A DNA stretch of 64,000 nt from Mucilaginibacter gotjawali (GCF_002355435.1 NZ_AP017313.1:2976001-3040000), one strand, 5' to 3'; shown: positions 17,190 to 26,029, numbered from the stretch's first letter. The notes: generated by a model from the letters alone, not told the origin. Translations and numbers: made by a program.

Positions 17190-17420
17190 ATGCCCACATT
17201 AAACGTCTCTATTTCTGAAATTGAGTACAATAAATTCGGCATAAAAAACGATCAGTTGACTTTTACGGAGTTTATCGACATTGTTAGCAAGGAGTTGTCG
17301 CGGCAAAACTTAAACAAATGTGTCGAGCTTGCTGATAAGTATGGTCTTTCGAAAATGACTATGGAGGAAATAACTGATGAAGTAAAAGCCGTGAGAAGAA
17401 ATGCAAAGAATCGTAATTGA
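17190..17420 (+). CDS. Antitoxin of a PIN-type toxin-antitoxin pair
   Basis: A 76-residue protein directly upstream of a PIN-domain gene and overlapping it by 20 bp, the usual antitoxin-toxin layout. The N terminus (MPTLNVSISEIEYNKFG) and middle helix (LTFTEFIDIVSKEL) could form a small dimerisation domain. The C terminus (MTMEEITDEVKAVRRNAKNRN) is charged and probably the toxin-binding tail. I infer the role from context and general resemblance to Bacteroidota antitoxins next to COG1569 PIN proteins; no named DNA-binding fold is clear to me. Confidence 0.72.
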   Translation: MPTLNVSISEIEYNKFGIKNDQLTFTEFIDIVSKELSRQNLNKCVELADKYGLSKMTMEEITDEVKAVRRNAKNRN

Positions 17421-17739
17421 CACAAACTGTATCTCGGACGATCTGATGGCTGAATATTATGAGGTTTTATCGCGACCAAAATTTGCAAAATTTCATGACT
17501 TTTTCTCCCGGGCCGAAGCTTTGCTTGTCGACATAGAAAACAAAGCAACAAAATTTGTACCTGCTATAAAACTTGACCTTATTTCTGATGCAGACGATAA
17601 TATGATTTTGGAACTTGCAGACGAATGTTCGGCCAACTTTATTATTACAGGCAACACTAACGATTTCACCTTTCCAACTTACGAGCAAACAAAAATTGTG
17701 ACACCAAAGGAATTTTGGGATGCGTATCAGGCAGACTAA
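17401..17739 (+). CDS. PIN-domain toxin with internal deletion
   Basis: Putative ribonuclease toxin of the COG1569 type, 112 residues instead of about 135-140. The first catalytic aspartate is present (IVIDTN, D7), as are an acidic helix (AEYYEVLSRPKF, E18 or E21) and DADDN (63-67). NTNDF (85-89) stands in the last acidic position. After IDTN the sequence runs directly into CISDDLMAEYY. In full-length relatives about 25-30 residues (first helix and second strand) normally lie between these motifs. The loss is in frame. Without that helix the active site is unlikely to fold normally, so the toxin may be dead while the antitoxin is kept. Family resemblance is from memory. Confidence 0.78.
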   Translation: MQRIVIDTNCISDDLMAEYYEVLSRPKFAKFHDFFSRAEALLVDIENKATKFVPAIKLDLISDADDNMILELADECSANFIITGNTNDFTFPTYEQTKIVTPKEFWDAYQAD

Positions 17740-17882
17740 AATAGCTAAATTCCCCTCTTCTCACTTTTAGGCTCTGATTCTATGTCAAATGTCAGCTTCA
17801 TCCCATCTTTTATGAATTATCTAATGGATTATTAAAACATCATTAAACTTGTCTTTGTAGTAAGAACATAAAGCGAATTATC

Positions 17883-18677
17883 ATGGATCTTAAAATAAAA
17901 AATAAAATAGCATTAGTTACAGGTTCAACAGCCGGTATCGGATTTGCCATTGCAAAAGCTTTGGCAAATGAAGGCGCGCACGTTGTTGTTAATGGTAGAA
18001 CTGCTGACAGAGTTAACCACGCCGTTGAACAATTAAGAAATGATACCGGCAATGAAAATATAAAAGGAATTATTGCCGATTTTGCCGACAAAGCCCAGGT
18101 GCAAAATTTAATAGATCAATTACCGGAAGTTGATATCCTGGTAAACAATGTGGGTATTTTTGAACCTAAACAATTTACAGACATCCCGGACGAAGACTGG
18201 TTTAAGTTTTTCGACGTAAATGTAATGAGCGGCATCCGGCTGTCAAGGGCGTACTTTGATAAAATGCTGCAAAAAAACTGGGGCCGCATTTTGTTTATTT
18301 CGAGTGAATCGGCCATCCAGATCCCTGAAGAAATGATTCACTATGGGATGACTAAAACCGCACAAATCTCAGTTGCGCGCGGACTGGCTGAGTTAACAAA
18401 AGGCACAAGGGTAACTGTGAACACTGTATTACCGGGCCCCACGTTTTCTGAAGGTGCCGGCACTTTTTTAAAGGATATGGCCAAAGCGAATAATAAAACT
18501 GTAAAGGAAATTGAAGCTGATTTTTTTAAGCATACACGCCCGACATCTATTTTACAACGATTTATTGAGCCCGATGAAATTGCAAGTTTGGTGGCTTACC
18601 TGGCCAGCGACTTGTCTATAGCTACCAACGGTGCAGCCGTACGCGCAGACGGCGGTGTCGTTAAAAGCGCATTTTAG
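17883..18677 (+). CDS. Short-chain dehydrogenase/reductase
   Basis: NAD(P)-dependent oxidoreductase of 264 residues. The Rossmann motif is GSTAGIGFAIAKAL (about 14-27), the NNVG motif follows near 90, and the active site has S (ISSESAIQ) and YxxxK (YGMTKTAQ). The replacement of the usual ALA or SKAA by GMTKTAQ places this with the SDR subgroup often annotated as oxidoreductases of unknown substrate. R/N in VVVNGRT after strand 2 suggests preference for NADPH. It is a single gene with 143 bp upstream; TGTCTTTG near 17850 is a weak -7-like sequence. Confidence 0.9.
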   Translation: MDLKIKNKIALVTGSTAGIGFAIAKALANEGAHVVVNGRTADRVNHAVEQLRNDTGNENIKGIIADFADKAQVQNLIDQLPEVDILVNNVGIFEPKQFTDIPDEDWFKFFDVNVMSGIRLSRAYFDKMLQKNWGRILFISSESAIQIPEEMIHYGMTKTAQISVARGLAELTKGTRVTVNTVLPGPTFSEGAGTFLKDMAKANNKTVKEIEADFFKHTRPTSILQRFIEPDEIASLVAYLASDLSIATNGAAVRADGGVVKSAF

Positions 18678-18787
18678 GTTATTGAAGTGTTGTAAAGATT
18701 TTAAGAGTTGCAAAAGTGGATTTAGTAATCGTAATATTTTAAATCAGGTACCCTATTTTATACTAATTTTTCGGATATTTAGCAGGT

Positions 18788-19279
18788 ATGTTAGTTTCCG
18801 AAGGTGTATTAAAATGGACCTTGCGCTTCTACCCTCCCCTGTTTTTTCAACGTATTTGGATAACCAGGTTTTATAAAGGGTTTAGGGGTGTTGAGGTAAA
18901 AATTGGGAGGAGTATTTTAAACAAAAACTATCACAAATCTATTTTTGGCGGGACCATATACGCTGCGGCTGACCCATTCCATCCTTTGCTGTTTAACAAT
19001 ATCATGTCGCTGAAAGGGTATAATGTGCGGGCCTGGACAAGGTCGTCCGCAATCCGGTATCATAAACCGGCGCACTCAAATCTTCATTTTAAAATTACGA
19101 TAAGCGACAGGGAAATAGCTGTTTGTGAACATGAACTAAAGCTGAATGGCAGGTTCAGGAAGTCATATCTTACAGAAATTTTTGATAAAGACAATAAACT
19201 GTGCGCATCGGTGATCAATGAAATTTACATGAGGGATCTGAATCATCCCGGGAATAAAGGAGCCGCAGATCAAACCTGA
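18788..19279 (+). CDS. DUF4442 hotdog-fold protein
   Basis: A 163-residue protein that resembles DUF4442, a thioesterase-like hotdog domain. The stretch FGGTIYAAADPFHPLLFNN is the signature I recognise, and the following beta strands (KPAHSNLHFKITISDREI) fit the sheet. Substrate is unknown and I see no standard catalytic acid or histidine motif of acyl-CoA thioesterases. It lies 35 bp before a GNAT gene, and that gene 3 bp before an AlbA_2 gene, so these three may be co-transcribed. Confidence 0.75.
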   Translation: MLVSEGVLKWTLRFYPPLFFQRIWITRFYKGFRGVEVKIGRSILNKNYHKSIFGGTIYAAADPFHPLLFNNIMSLKGYNVRAWTRSSAIRYHKPAHSNLHFKITISDREIAVCEHELKLNGRFRKSYLTEIFDKDNKLCASVINEIYMRDLNHPGNKGAADQT

Positions 19280-19314
19280 ATGTATAAAAGAAAATAAAAA
19301 ATATTCCGACGAAA

Positions 19315-19785
19315 ATGTACGTTTTTATGAATGCCGATACTTTCTTAAAAAAAGGATATCTGATTTCGACAGATAAAAGTTTACTTGATTTTAATAGCAT
19401 TTACCAATACCTGAGCGAAGAGTCATACTGGGCAAAAGGCCTGCCTGCAGAAAGGCTTGCGATGGCCATAGAAAACTCGATGTGCTTTGGCATTTTTAAA
19501 GAAAACCGGCAGGCGGGATTCGCCAGGGTAGTTACCGATAAGGCTACGTTTGCGTACATTTGCGATGTTTTTGTACTTCCCGGTTACCGGGGAATTGGAC
19601 TGTCAAAGTGGTTGATTCAAAGTATTACAGAGCATCCGGAATTACAGGGGTTAAGGCGCTGGTCGCTCGCCACAGCTGATGCACACGGCTTGTACAGCCA
19701 GTTTGGATTTACACAGCTAAGCCGCCCTGAAAACTGGATGGAAAAATTTAAACCCTACCAGGTGATAAACAAAGAGGAACAATAA
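19315..19785 (+). CDS. GNAT-family N-acetyltransferase
   Basis: Acetyl-CoA-dependent acyltransferase of 156 residues. Motif A is seen in CDVFVLPGYRGIGLSKWLIQ (pyrophosphate-binding R/QxxGxG/A type, here YRGIGLS), and motif B in GLYSQFGFTQL. The acceptor is not deducible. The family members with the N-terminal YLSEESYWAKGLP motif are common in bacteria as stand-alone enzymes. ATG 19315 and ATG 19327 are both possible; the first is listed. The stop is 3 bp before the AlbA_2 gene, so the two are likely coupled. Confidence 0.9.
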   Translation: MYVFMNADTFLKKGYLISTDKSLLDFNSIYQYLSEESYWAKGLPAERLAMAIENSMCFGIFKENRQAGFARVVTDKATFAYICDVFVLPGYRGIGLSKWLIQSITEHPELQGLRRWSLATADAHGLYSQFGFTQLSRPENWMEKFKPYQVINKEEQ

Positions 19786-19788
19786 ACC

Positions 19789-20412
19789 ATGAATGTTAAA
19801 AAGCTGATCTTTGAAGGCGAAGGTGTTTCTCTCGACTTTAAGAAAACGATTACCAGTTGCGAAAAAATCGCCCGGACGATGGTTTCCTTTGCGAATAACA
19901 GAGGCGGCAGGCTTTTAATAGGCGTGGCCGATGATGGCACGATAAAAGGTGTAAAATCAGAGGATGAAGAACGTTATATGATCACCAGGGCCGCTCATTT
20001 ATTCGCAAGGCCCGCCATTGAGCCTGTATTTGAAGAAGTTTATATTGATGATAAAATTGTGCTGGTAGTTGATATTCCGGAAACCAATTTTAAACCTTAT
20101 GCTGCTTTGGCCGAAGACGGTAAATGGTGGGTGTACGTAAGGGTAAAGGATAAAAGCATACTTGCCAGTAAAATAGTAGTGGATGTACTAAAACGCAAGT
20201 CAGGAACCGAAGGCGTATTGATAGCGTATTCTTCGAACGAAAAGACATTATTGGAATACCTTGAAAAGACCGCACGGATTACCGTAGCAGAATGCTGCGA
20301 CCTGTTAAAAGTCGGCCGGCGTAAGGCACAGCGCATACTGGTGGATCTGATCCTGTCAGGCATCATCAGGATCAATACTACTGAAAAAGAAGAGTTTTAT
20401 ACTGCCGTATAA
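19789..20412 (+). CDS. AlbA_2/Schlafen-type DNA- or ATP-binding protein
   Basis: A 207-residue protein with an N-terminal AlbA_2 domain (FEGEGVSLDFKKT, then ARTMVSFANNRGGRLLIGVADDGTIKGV at about 30-58). A C-terminal winged-helix-like part (about 145-200: TLLEYLEKTARITVAECCDLL, KAQRILVDLILSGII) follows. AlbA_2 domains occur in transcriptional regulators and in defence-related or stress proteins; this short two-domain form is most like a regulator. It follows the GNAT gene by 3 bp. No DNA target is evident. Confidence 0.82.
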   Translation: MNVKKLIFEGEGVSLDFKKTITSCEKIARTMVSFANNRGGRLLIGVADDGTIKGVKSEDEERYMITRAAHLFARPAIEPVFEEVYIDDKIVLVVDIPETNFKPYAALAEDGKWWVYVRVKDKSILASKIVVDVLKRKSGTEGVLIAYSSNEKTLLEYLEKTARITVAECCDLLKVGRRKAQRILVDLILSGIIRINTTEKEEFYTAV

Positions 20413-20531
20413 GGTCGAAAGTTCGGAGACCTGCCGGCAGGCAGGGTCAGTAAAGACAGGGAGAAGGAAGATGCAGTACCGGCAACATTTCAACATTCCA
20501 ACCTTACAACGTTCCAACAAAAAACATCCAC
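20413..20531. repeat. Intergenic repeat region before MATE gene
   Basis: Contains the perfect 12-bp palindrome CCTGCCGGCAGG (20430-20441) and then a run of aacattccaaccttacaac-type units near 20487-20520. The latter are of the same kind as the arms at 58039-58235. Confidence 0.6.
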
Positions 20532-21911
20532 ATGAAATCCATCTACCATAAATATAAACCACACTATAACGAAAACCTGAACCTGGCGATCCCGGTGGTG
20601 ATCTCGCAGTTGGGGCATACACTGGTGCAAACGTCGGATACCATAATAGTAGGCCATTTTGCAGGAACAATTTCACTGGCAGCAGTTTCTTTAGCCAATA
20701 GTATTTTCATCATTACCCTCGTAATCGGTATCGGGATTTCTTATGGCATCACCCCGCTTATTGCGCAGCATAATGGCCGTAATAATTACGTGGAATGCGG
20801 GCGCCTGCTGTCAAACAGCCTTTTCATAAATGTAATTACAGGCATTATTCTTTTCGTATTTACGTTGTTCGGCTCTATATACTTATTAGATCATCTGCAT
20901 CAAACGCCAGCCGTGGTAAAGGAAGCAAGGCCTTTTTTGTTGTTGCTCGGCTTGTCAATGATCCCGATGCTGGTGTTTAATACCTTTAAACAATTTGCCG
21001 AAGGGCTTGGTTTTACAAGGCAGGCCATGTCCATTTCTGTATGGGGCAATCTGTTTAATATTTGTTTGGGCATTGTACTGGTAAAAGGTATGTTCGGTAT
21101 TAGCCCGATGGGCGTTCGCGGCGTAGGTTACAGTACACTGGCCGACCGGTGTATTATGGCGACAGTAATGGGCCTCTATGTTTTCAAATCCGCTAATTTT
21201 AAAATGTACCTCAGAACGTTCGCGCTTAAAAATATCGATCGCTTGCGATGTATCCAATTACTCCGTATCGGCGGCCCGGTTGCGTTACAATACACTTTTG
21301 AAATCAGCGCTTTTAGTGCGGCTGCGATTGTTATCGGTACTATTGGCTATCACGAGCAGGCCGCACACCAGGTTGCCATAAATCTTGCTTCTATGACTTA
21401 TATGATGGCAAGCGGTTTGTCTGCGGCTGCTGCCATAAAATCGGGCAATTATTTCGGCAGCAACGAACATGAAAAACTCCGGCATTCTGCAATTTCAAGT
21501 TATCATATTGTTTTGGCGTTTATGTGTATAACGGCTGCTGTATTCACTATTTTTAATCATCTTTTACCATGGATATTTACTTCAGATAGTATCGTTATAG
21601 ATATTGCTGCACAGTTGATTATCATTGCTGCATTCTTCCAGTTGTTTGATGGCGCCCAGGTAGTGGGCCTCGGCATTTTACGGGGTATGGGCGACGTAAA
21701 TATCCCTACCATTATCACCTTCCTGGCGTATTGGGTGGTGGGTTTGCCTGTTGGGTATCTATTGGGCCTGAAATTGAATTTAGGCGTAAAGGGAGTATGG
21801 TACGGATTGGTGCTGGGATTGATGGTATCGGCCATCCTGCTTTTTTTCCGGTTTCAGTTTATCAGCAAGAAGCACCGGGATAAAACGGTTTTAATCAAAG
21901 CGCAGGATTAA
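20532..21911 (+). CDS. MATE-family multidrug efflux transporter
   Basis: Cation-coupled multidrug exporter of 459 residues with about twelve helices in two homologous six-helix bundles. Typical NorM-type features are the N-terminal NLAIPVVISQLGHTLVQTSDT helix and ILRGMGDVNIPT in the second half. Cation specificity (Na+ or H+) cannot be told. The stop codon overlaps by 4 bp the stop of the convergent deacetylase gene, so there is no room for a terminator between them. Confidence 0.95.
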   Translation: MKSIYHKYKPHYNENLNLAIPVVISQLGHTLVQTSDTIIVGHFAGTISLAAVSLANSIFIITLVIGIGISYGITPLIAQHNGRNNYVECGRLLSNSLFINVITGIILFVFTLFGSIYLLDHLHQTPAVVKEARPFLLLLGLSMIPMLVFNTFKQFAEGLGFTRQAMSISVWGNLFNICLGIVLVKGMFGISPMGVRGVGYSTLADRCIMATVMGLYVFKSANFKMYLRTFALKNIDRLRCIQLLRIGGPVALQYTFEISAFSAAAIVIGTIGYHEQAAHQVAINLASMTYMMASGLSAAAAIKSGNYFGSNEHEKLRHSAISSYHIVLAFMCITAAVFTIFNHLLPWIFTSDSIVIDIAAQLIIIAAFFQLFDGAQVVGLGILRGMGDVNIPTIITFLAYWVVGLPVGYLLGLKLNLGVKGVWYGLVLGLMVSAILLFFRFQFISKKHRDKTVLIKAQD

Positions 21912-22810
21912 AAATATAATTCATTTGCCACCCGGTAAGTATTACAATGAGCTTCAACTATATCTTTAATATCGGGCGAGTACCCCCCTCCCATACTCAC
22001 CTGCACCGGTATTTTATTTATTATACATTGTTCAAATACAAATTGATCGCGTTGTTTACATGCAGCTTTACTTAAGGCCATTTTCCCCAATTTATCCGAG
22101 GCTAAAACATCAACCCCTGACAGGTAAAAAATAAAATCTGGTTGCTGCTGTGCAATCAATTGCGGAAGGATGGTTCTTAACAGGCTGAGGTATTCCTCAT
22201 CCCCGTTGTCATCAGGCAGTGCAATGTCATAGTCGGATTTCTCTTTGCGAAAAGGGAAATTATTTGCACCATGCATCGAAAATGTAAATACCGACGCGTT
22301 ATTTTCAAATATTTGCGCCGTCCCGTTTCCCTGGTGCACATCTAAATCTATAATTAATATGGATGATGCTAAACCATTATGCAATAAATAATTAGCTGCG
22401 ATAGATTGGTCATTTAATAAGCAAAAACCTTCACCCCAATTAGTGCCGGCATGATGCGTTCCGCCGGCCACATTAAACGCCACACCATTATCAATGGCGT
22501 ATTGACATCCTTCAATTGTACCTTGTGCAATCCGTTTTTCGCGATCGACCAGTTGTCCGGATAAAGGAAACCCGGTTCGGCGCTGGTCTTTTAGGGGCAA
22601 GGTTAAATCGCGTAATTGTTGCCAGTAGGCTTCCTCATGTGTCCATAATATAACTTCTTCGGGCAGCTCTCCTGGTGAAAAAAGGCTCTCCTCGCTAATC
22701 AATCCCTCATACAGGAGCTGCGCCGGAATCAACTCGTACTTCAGCATCGGAAAACGATGCCCTGCCGGCAACGGGTGTATGTAGATCGGATCGTAAGCTA
22801 TTTTAAGCAT
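21908..22810 (-). CDS. Histone deacetylase-superfamily amidohydrolase
   Basis: Zinc-dependent deacetylase-like enzyme, 300 residues. Active-site parts are all present: the HH pair in GGTHHAG (116-122), zinc ligands D157 and H159 in DLDVHQGNGT, the third ligand D239 in SGVDVLASDKLG, and the transition-state tyrosine in GGGYSPD. In bacteria such proteins act on acetyl-lysine, acetylpolyamines or other amides; the target here is unknown. The short form is closest to bacterial class IV-like enzymes. It is upstream of nothing on its strand; kynureninase lies 97 bp further upstream on the same strand. Confidence 0.93.
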   Translation of the reverse strand: MLKIAYDPIYIHPLPAGHRFPMLKYELIPAQLLYEGLISEESLFSPGELPEEVILWTHEEAYWQQLRDLTLPLKDQRRTGFPLSGQLVDREKRIAQGTIEGCQYAIDNGVAFNVAGGTHHAGTNWGEGFCLLNDQSIAANYLLHNGLASSILIIDLDVHQGNGTAQIFENNASVFTFSMHGANNFPFRKEKSDYDIALPDDNGDEEYLSLLRTILPQLIAQQQPDFIFYLSGVDVLASDKLGKMALSKAACKQRDQFVFEQCIINKIPVQVSMGGGYSPDIKDIVEAHCNTYRVANELYF

Positions 22811-22907
22811 GTTTTCCTTGTTGAGACGTTGGGATGTTGGAATTTGTAATGGTTCGGATTTGTCTTTTTCCTTATTGATTGAATTTAACGCCCTGTAATC
22901 GATTTTC

Positions 22908-24182
22908 TTAGGTCGAAGCGGCCAATATCAGCCCAGTCTCAAAAACTTGCTTAAAGCTGTTATAAAGCGGTACAGGGCTTAATCTGATCACGTTTGGTTC
23001 GCGCCAATCGCCGATTACACCGTTTTCTGTTAGTTTGTCAAATGTTGGTTTACCATTTTGCTTGCAAACTATAGATAATTGGCAGCCGCGGTCGGCCTTG
23101 TAGCCGGGCGTGATGACTTTAAACAGCTCATCACCATGTTTTTCATTAATCCCGTTAATCAAAAATTCCAGGTAGCCGGTAAGCAGTTCGCTTTTTGCCC
23201 GCAACGGTGCAATGCCGCCCGCTGCTTCAAAAATATCCAGCGAAGCTTTGTGCAAGGCCAGCAATATAGCCGGGCTGGTACTTAGTTGCCAGGCTGCGGC
23301 CCCCTTTTCTCCTTCAAATACCGACGGCATTAAAAAGCGTTTATCTTCGCGGAAGCCCCACCAGCCTTCAAACCGGTTGAGTTTTTTATTATTGAAATGC
23401 TTTTCGTTTACAAATGCGCCGCTGATTCCTCCCGGGCCCGAATTCATGTATTTATATGAACACCAGGTGGCAAAATCAACGCCCCATTCATGAAGTTGTA
23501 ACGGGACATTCCCGGCCGCATGAGCCAGGTCGAAACCCGCGAAAGCTCCGGCGCCATGAGCTGCGGTCGTTATCGCCGGCATATCAAACAGCTGTCCTGT
23601 GTAGTAGTTTACTCCGCTAAAAAGCACCAATGCAAGGTCGTCGGCATGTTCATTTATCTTCCGGATGATGTCTTCCGTTCTCAAAGTAAATTCACACTCC
23701 CGCGGAAACAGTTCAATTATCGCATCTTTCGGATCATAGCCGTGGAATCTTGCCTGGCTGGCAATCGCATATTGATCCGATGGAAACGCCCCTCCTTCCA
23801 TCATTATTTTAAACCTGTTACCGGTTGGCTTATAAAAACTTACCATCAGTAAATGAAGATTTACTGTAAGTGAATTCATGATGGTTATTTCGTCCCGGTT
23901 CGCGCCAAGTATCTGTGAAAGCGTATAAGTAAGCCTTTTGTGAAAATCAAGCCAGGGCTCATCGCCTGTGAAGAATCCTTCTATGGCACGTTCCTGCCAG
24001 TTCTTTAAAATCTGGTCAACTTCGGACTGGGCGGTTACGGGCTGAAGCCCGAGAGAATTGCCGCAAAGGTAGATCACGTCCTTCCCGTTATGTTTTGGCG
24101 TAAGAAATTTGGATTGAAAACCCTTTAACGAATCCTGCTCATCAAGCTGGGTGGCGAATGCTAAGGTGTTTTGGTAGATCAT
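22908..24182 (-). CDS. kynU: Kynureninase
   Basis: PLP enzyme that cleaves kynurenine (or 3-hydroxykynurenine) to anthranilate (or 3-hydroxyanthranilate) and alanine. The 424-residue protein has the fold-type-I features: CGNSLGLQP near the start, the aspartate in GFDLAHAAGN, and the PLP lysine in CSYKYMNSGPGG. I chose ATG 24182, since the alignable protein begins MIYQNTLAFATQL. The open frame continues upstream to 24275, but that stretch is made of gagacgcaa repeats. No other tryptophan-degradation genes are in the window. Confidence 0.93.
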   Translation of the reverse strand: MIYQNTLAFATQLDEQDSLKGFQSKFLTPKHNGKDVIYLCGNSLGLQPVTAQSEVDQILKNWQERAIEGFFTGDEPWLDFHKRLTYTLSQILGANRDEITIMNSLTVNLHLLMVSFYKPTGNRFKIMMEGGAFPSDQYAIASQARFHGYDPKDAIIELFPRECEFTLRTEDIIRKINEHADDLALVLFSGVNYYTGQLFDMPAITTAAHGAGAFAGFDLAHAAGNVPLQLHEWGVDFATWCSYKYMNSGPGGISGAFVNEKHFNNKKLNRFEGWWGFREDKRFLMPSVFEGEKGAAAWQLSTSPAILLALHKASLDIFEAAGGIAPLRAKSELLTGYLEFLINGINEKHGDELFKVITPGYKADRGCQLSIVCKQNGKPTFDKLTENGVIGDWREPNVIRLSPVPLYNSFKQVFETGLILAAST

Positions 24183-24199
24183 TGATTCTTTTAATTGTA

Positions 24200-24290
24200 G
24201 AGACGCAATACTTTGCGTCTCTGGAAATATTGCGTCTCTGAAATATTGCGTCTCTGGAAATATGCCCGGAGACACAAGGTGTTGCGCCTC
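24200..24290. repeat. gagacgcaa/ttgcgtctc palindromic repeat cluster
   Basis: GAGACGCAA (24200-24208) and TTGCGTCTC (24213-24221) form a 9-bp hairpin with a 4-nt loop. TTGCGTCTC recurs at 24230-24238 and 24246-24254 with a spacing of 16-17 bp, and a degenerate copy follows near 24268-24290. It lies directly before the kynU start. A related palindrome is at 28746-28773. Confidence 0.8.
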
Positions 24291-24307
24291 TGCACTAACA
24301 AAATTAA

Positions 24308-24910
24308 CTATTTATTCGGTTTGCTTACATAAGGGTTGCCTTTGACATAAAAACGGTAAGGCAATAATGCATCCTCGGCGGCGTAGGACACGCCTATTCT
24401 TGGAACTGAAGCGATTATTTCATCAGGAAAGGTTAATCCATCATCTTCCAGCCAGATCTCGTTGCTTTGAAGACTAAATGCATTGATCTTTCTGGATATT
24501 CCCAGGGCCTTTGCAACGGAACCCGGGCCTGAAGTAATGTTTGGCTTAACAGTTAGCATATTGCGCCGATGAAGCATTATGTCTACCCCTTCGGTGGGAT
24601 TTATAGCCCTGATCAGTATCGCGTGAGGTTGGCCCTCGGCCGAAGTTACGATGTTAAACATTTCGTGGATGCCATAGCATAGATAAACGTAAGCAATGCC
24701 ACCCGGCATAAACATGGTTTGGGTACGGGGTGTTTTCCGGTTTCCGTAGGCATGAGAAGCTTTGTCGACAATGCCATTATAGGCTTCTGTTTCAACAATA
24801 TATCCGCCTGTTTTTAAACCATCAATACAGGTATAAATATATTTACCCAACAGGTCTTTGCTTAGGCCGGCAACATCGTCACTATGATAATAGGATTCGG
24901 GTAACTTCAT
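24308..24910 (-). CDS. DNA-3-methyladenine glycosylase (AAG/MPG type)
   Basis: Base-excision-repair enzyme that removes alkylated purines such as 3-methyladenine and hypoxanthine. The 200-residue protein has the AAG features: LLGKYIYT, the catalytic glutamate in VETEAYNG, SHAYGNRKTPRT, and the loop MFMPGGIAYVYLCYGIHEMFNIV that supplies the intercalating tyrosine. A late GPG segment (SGPGSVAKALGI) is also typical. It overlaps the upstream alpha/beta-hydrolase gene by 4 bp (ATGA), so it is part of a three-gene unit with the hydrolase and the GAF-domain reductase. Confidence 0.95.
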   Translation of the reverse strand: MKLPESYYHSDDVAGLSKDLLGKYIYTCIDGLKTGGYIVETEAYNGIVDKASHAYGNRKTPRTQTMFMPGGIAYVYLCYGIHEMFNIVTSAEGQPHAILIRAINPTEGVDIMLHRRNMLTVKPNITSGPGSVAKALGISRKINAFSLQSNEIWLEDDGLTFPDEIIASVPRIGVSYAAEDALLPYRFYVKGNPYVSKPNK

Positions 24911-25554
24911 TTTTTTAAGATGCGCTTTAATATTTTGGTTACTTCCTTTGCGCGTTCAAATATCATAATGTGTGTGCCGCCCTTCACAATGATCGCGCCG
25001 TTCATCCTTTTATATGAAAATACAAGGTCTTTATCCCCTATAATTTGCACAACATTTTTAGGGATCACTTTATTATCCCATTTCAGCGTTGCATCCATCG
25101 CCCACTTTAAGAATACAGGCGATGATTTTTTAAGCATGTCTACGAACAGCCAGTTGTCTGCCTCGTTCATGTGGCCAAAAAATGGTTTGATCAAAAACTC
25201 CATCCGTGTAAATACTTTTCCGGGGACTGGTTTGTAAAAAGGGATTACCCGCAATAAACTAAAGTACCAGGGCGCTTCATCAATCGTTTTGATGCTTGAG
25301 ATTTGAATAACCTTTGCCACCGGGATTATTTTGGCTATTTCTATAGCTATCATTCCACCAAGAGAGTTGCCAATTACAATTGAATTTGGTTTTATATTAT
25401 ATTGATAAATAAGTTTTTGTGCATAGGTAATTAAAGTATCTGTTTTATGCGGCTCTATCCAGTCCACGCAGGTAACGTCGTGATCATGAAAGTTGATGTT
25501 GTTGTATATCCGGCAGTCAGCGCCCAACCCGGGGATCAGGTAGATGTTACTCAT
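24907..25554 (-). CDS. Alpha/beta-hydrolase-fold protein
   Basis: A 215-residue hydrolase. It starts YLIPGLGADCRIYNN, an oxyanion-type region, and has the nucleophile elbow GNSLGGMIAIE (serine in GNSLGG near 63). A late acid is in IIGDKDLVF, and a histidine in GGTHIMIFERAKEV completes the triad. Substrate is unknown; esterase or thioesterase activity is likely. The gene overlaps the upstream reductase gene by 8 bp and the downstream aag by 4 bp. Confidence 0.88.
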   Translation of the reverse strand: MSNIYLIPGLGADCRIYNNINFHDHDVTCVDWIEPHKTDTLITYAQKLIYQYNIKPNSIVIGNSLGGMIAIEIAKIIPVAKVIQISSIKTIDEAPWYFSLLRVIPFYKPVPGKVFTRMEFLIKPFFGHMNEADNWLFVDMLKKSSPVFLKWAMDATLKWDNKVIPKNVVQIIGDKDLVFSYKRMNGAIIVKGGTHIMIFERAKEVTKILKRILKK

Positions 25555-26029
25555 TGAAGTTTACCAGTGTTATAATTTGCTCCAGGTAGTAAGCATCTGT
25601 TTCGTTAAATTGATCCAAAGCTTCACTGTCAACATCCAGCACGGCGACAACCTTACCGTTTTTAAATAAAGGAATAACAATCTCCGACTTCGATAGGGAA
25701 CTACAGGCAATGTGCCCGGGGAAAGCATCTACATCCGGTACGATCAGTGTCTTGCCCTGCTGCCAGGCGGCGCCGCAAACACCTTTGCCCAAACCGATGC
25801 GGGTGCAGGCAACCGGCCCCTGGAACGGGCCCAAAACCAGCTCATTATCCTTCACCATATAAAAACCAACCCAAAACCATTTGAATTGTTCTTTTAATGC
25901 GGCGCAAATATTGCCCAGGTTAGCGATAAGATCGGGCTCGCCCTGAAGCAAGGCCTCAATCTGCGGAATTAACGACTGGTATAACTCAGCTTTGTCTGTT
26001 GATGATATGACGTTTAGATCTTCTGCCAT
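25547..26029 (-). CDS. Free methionine-(R)-sulfoxide reductase (GAF domain)
   Basis: GAF-fold enzyme that reduces free methionine-R-sulfoxide using thioredoxin. The 160-residue protein has the fRMsr features: WFWVGFYMV, then GPFQGPVACTRIGLGKGVCGAAW with two of the conserved cysteines, and FPGHIACSS with the catalytic third. The acidic DVDS motif near the end also fits. I chose ATG 26029, 42 bp inside the open frame, because family similarity begins with AEDLNVISSTDKAELY. Transcription runs toward the hydrolase and aag genes, giving a small oxidative- or alkylation-damage repair unit. Confidence 0.92.
   Translation of the reverse strand: MAEDLNVISSTDKAELYQSLIPQIEALLQGEPDLIANLGNICAALKEQFKWFWVGFYMVKDNELVLGPFQGPVACTRIGLGKGVCGAAWQQGKTLIVPDVDAFPGHIACSSLSKSEIVIPLFKNGKVVAVLDVDSEALDQFNETDAYYLEQIITLVNFNE

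Noticed and set aside
24213..24254. Short direct repeats at regular spacing as a CRISPR array
   Set aside because: Repeats are only 9 bp with 7-8 bp spacers and no cas genes are present.
24183..24275. Longer N terminus of kynureninase (31 extra residues)
   Set aside because: The extra stretch is made of the gagacgcaa repeat units, and family similarity starts at ATG 24182.
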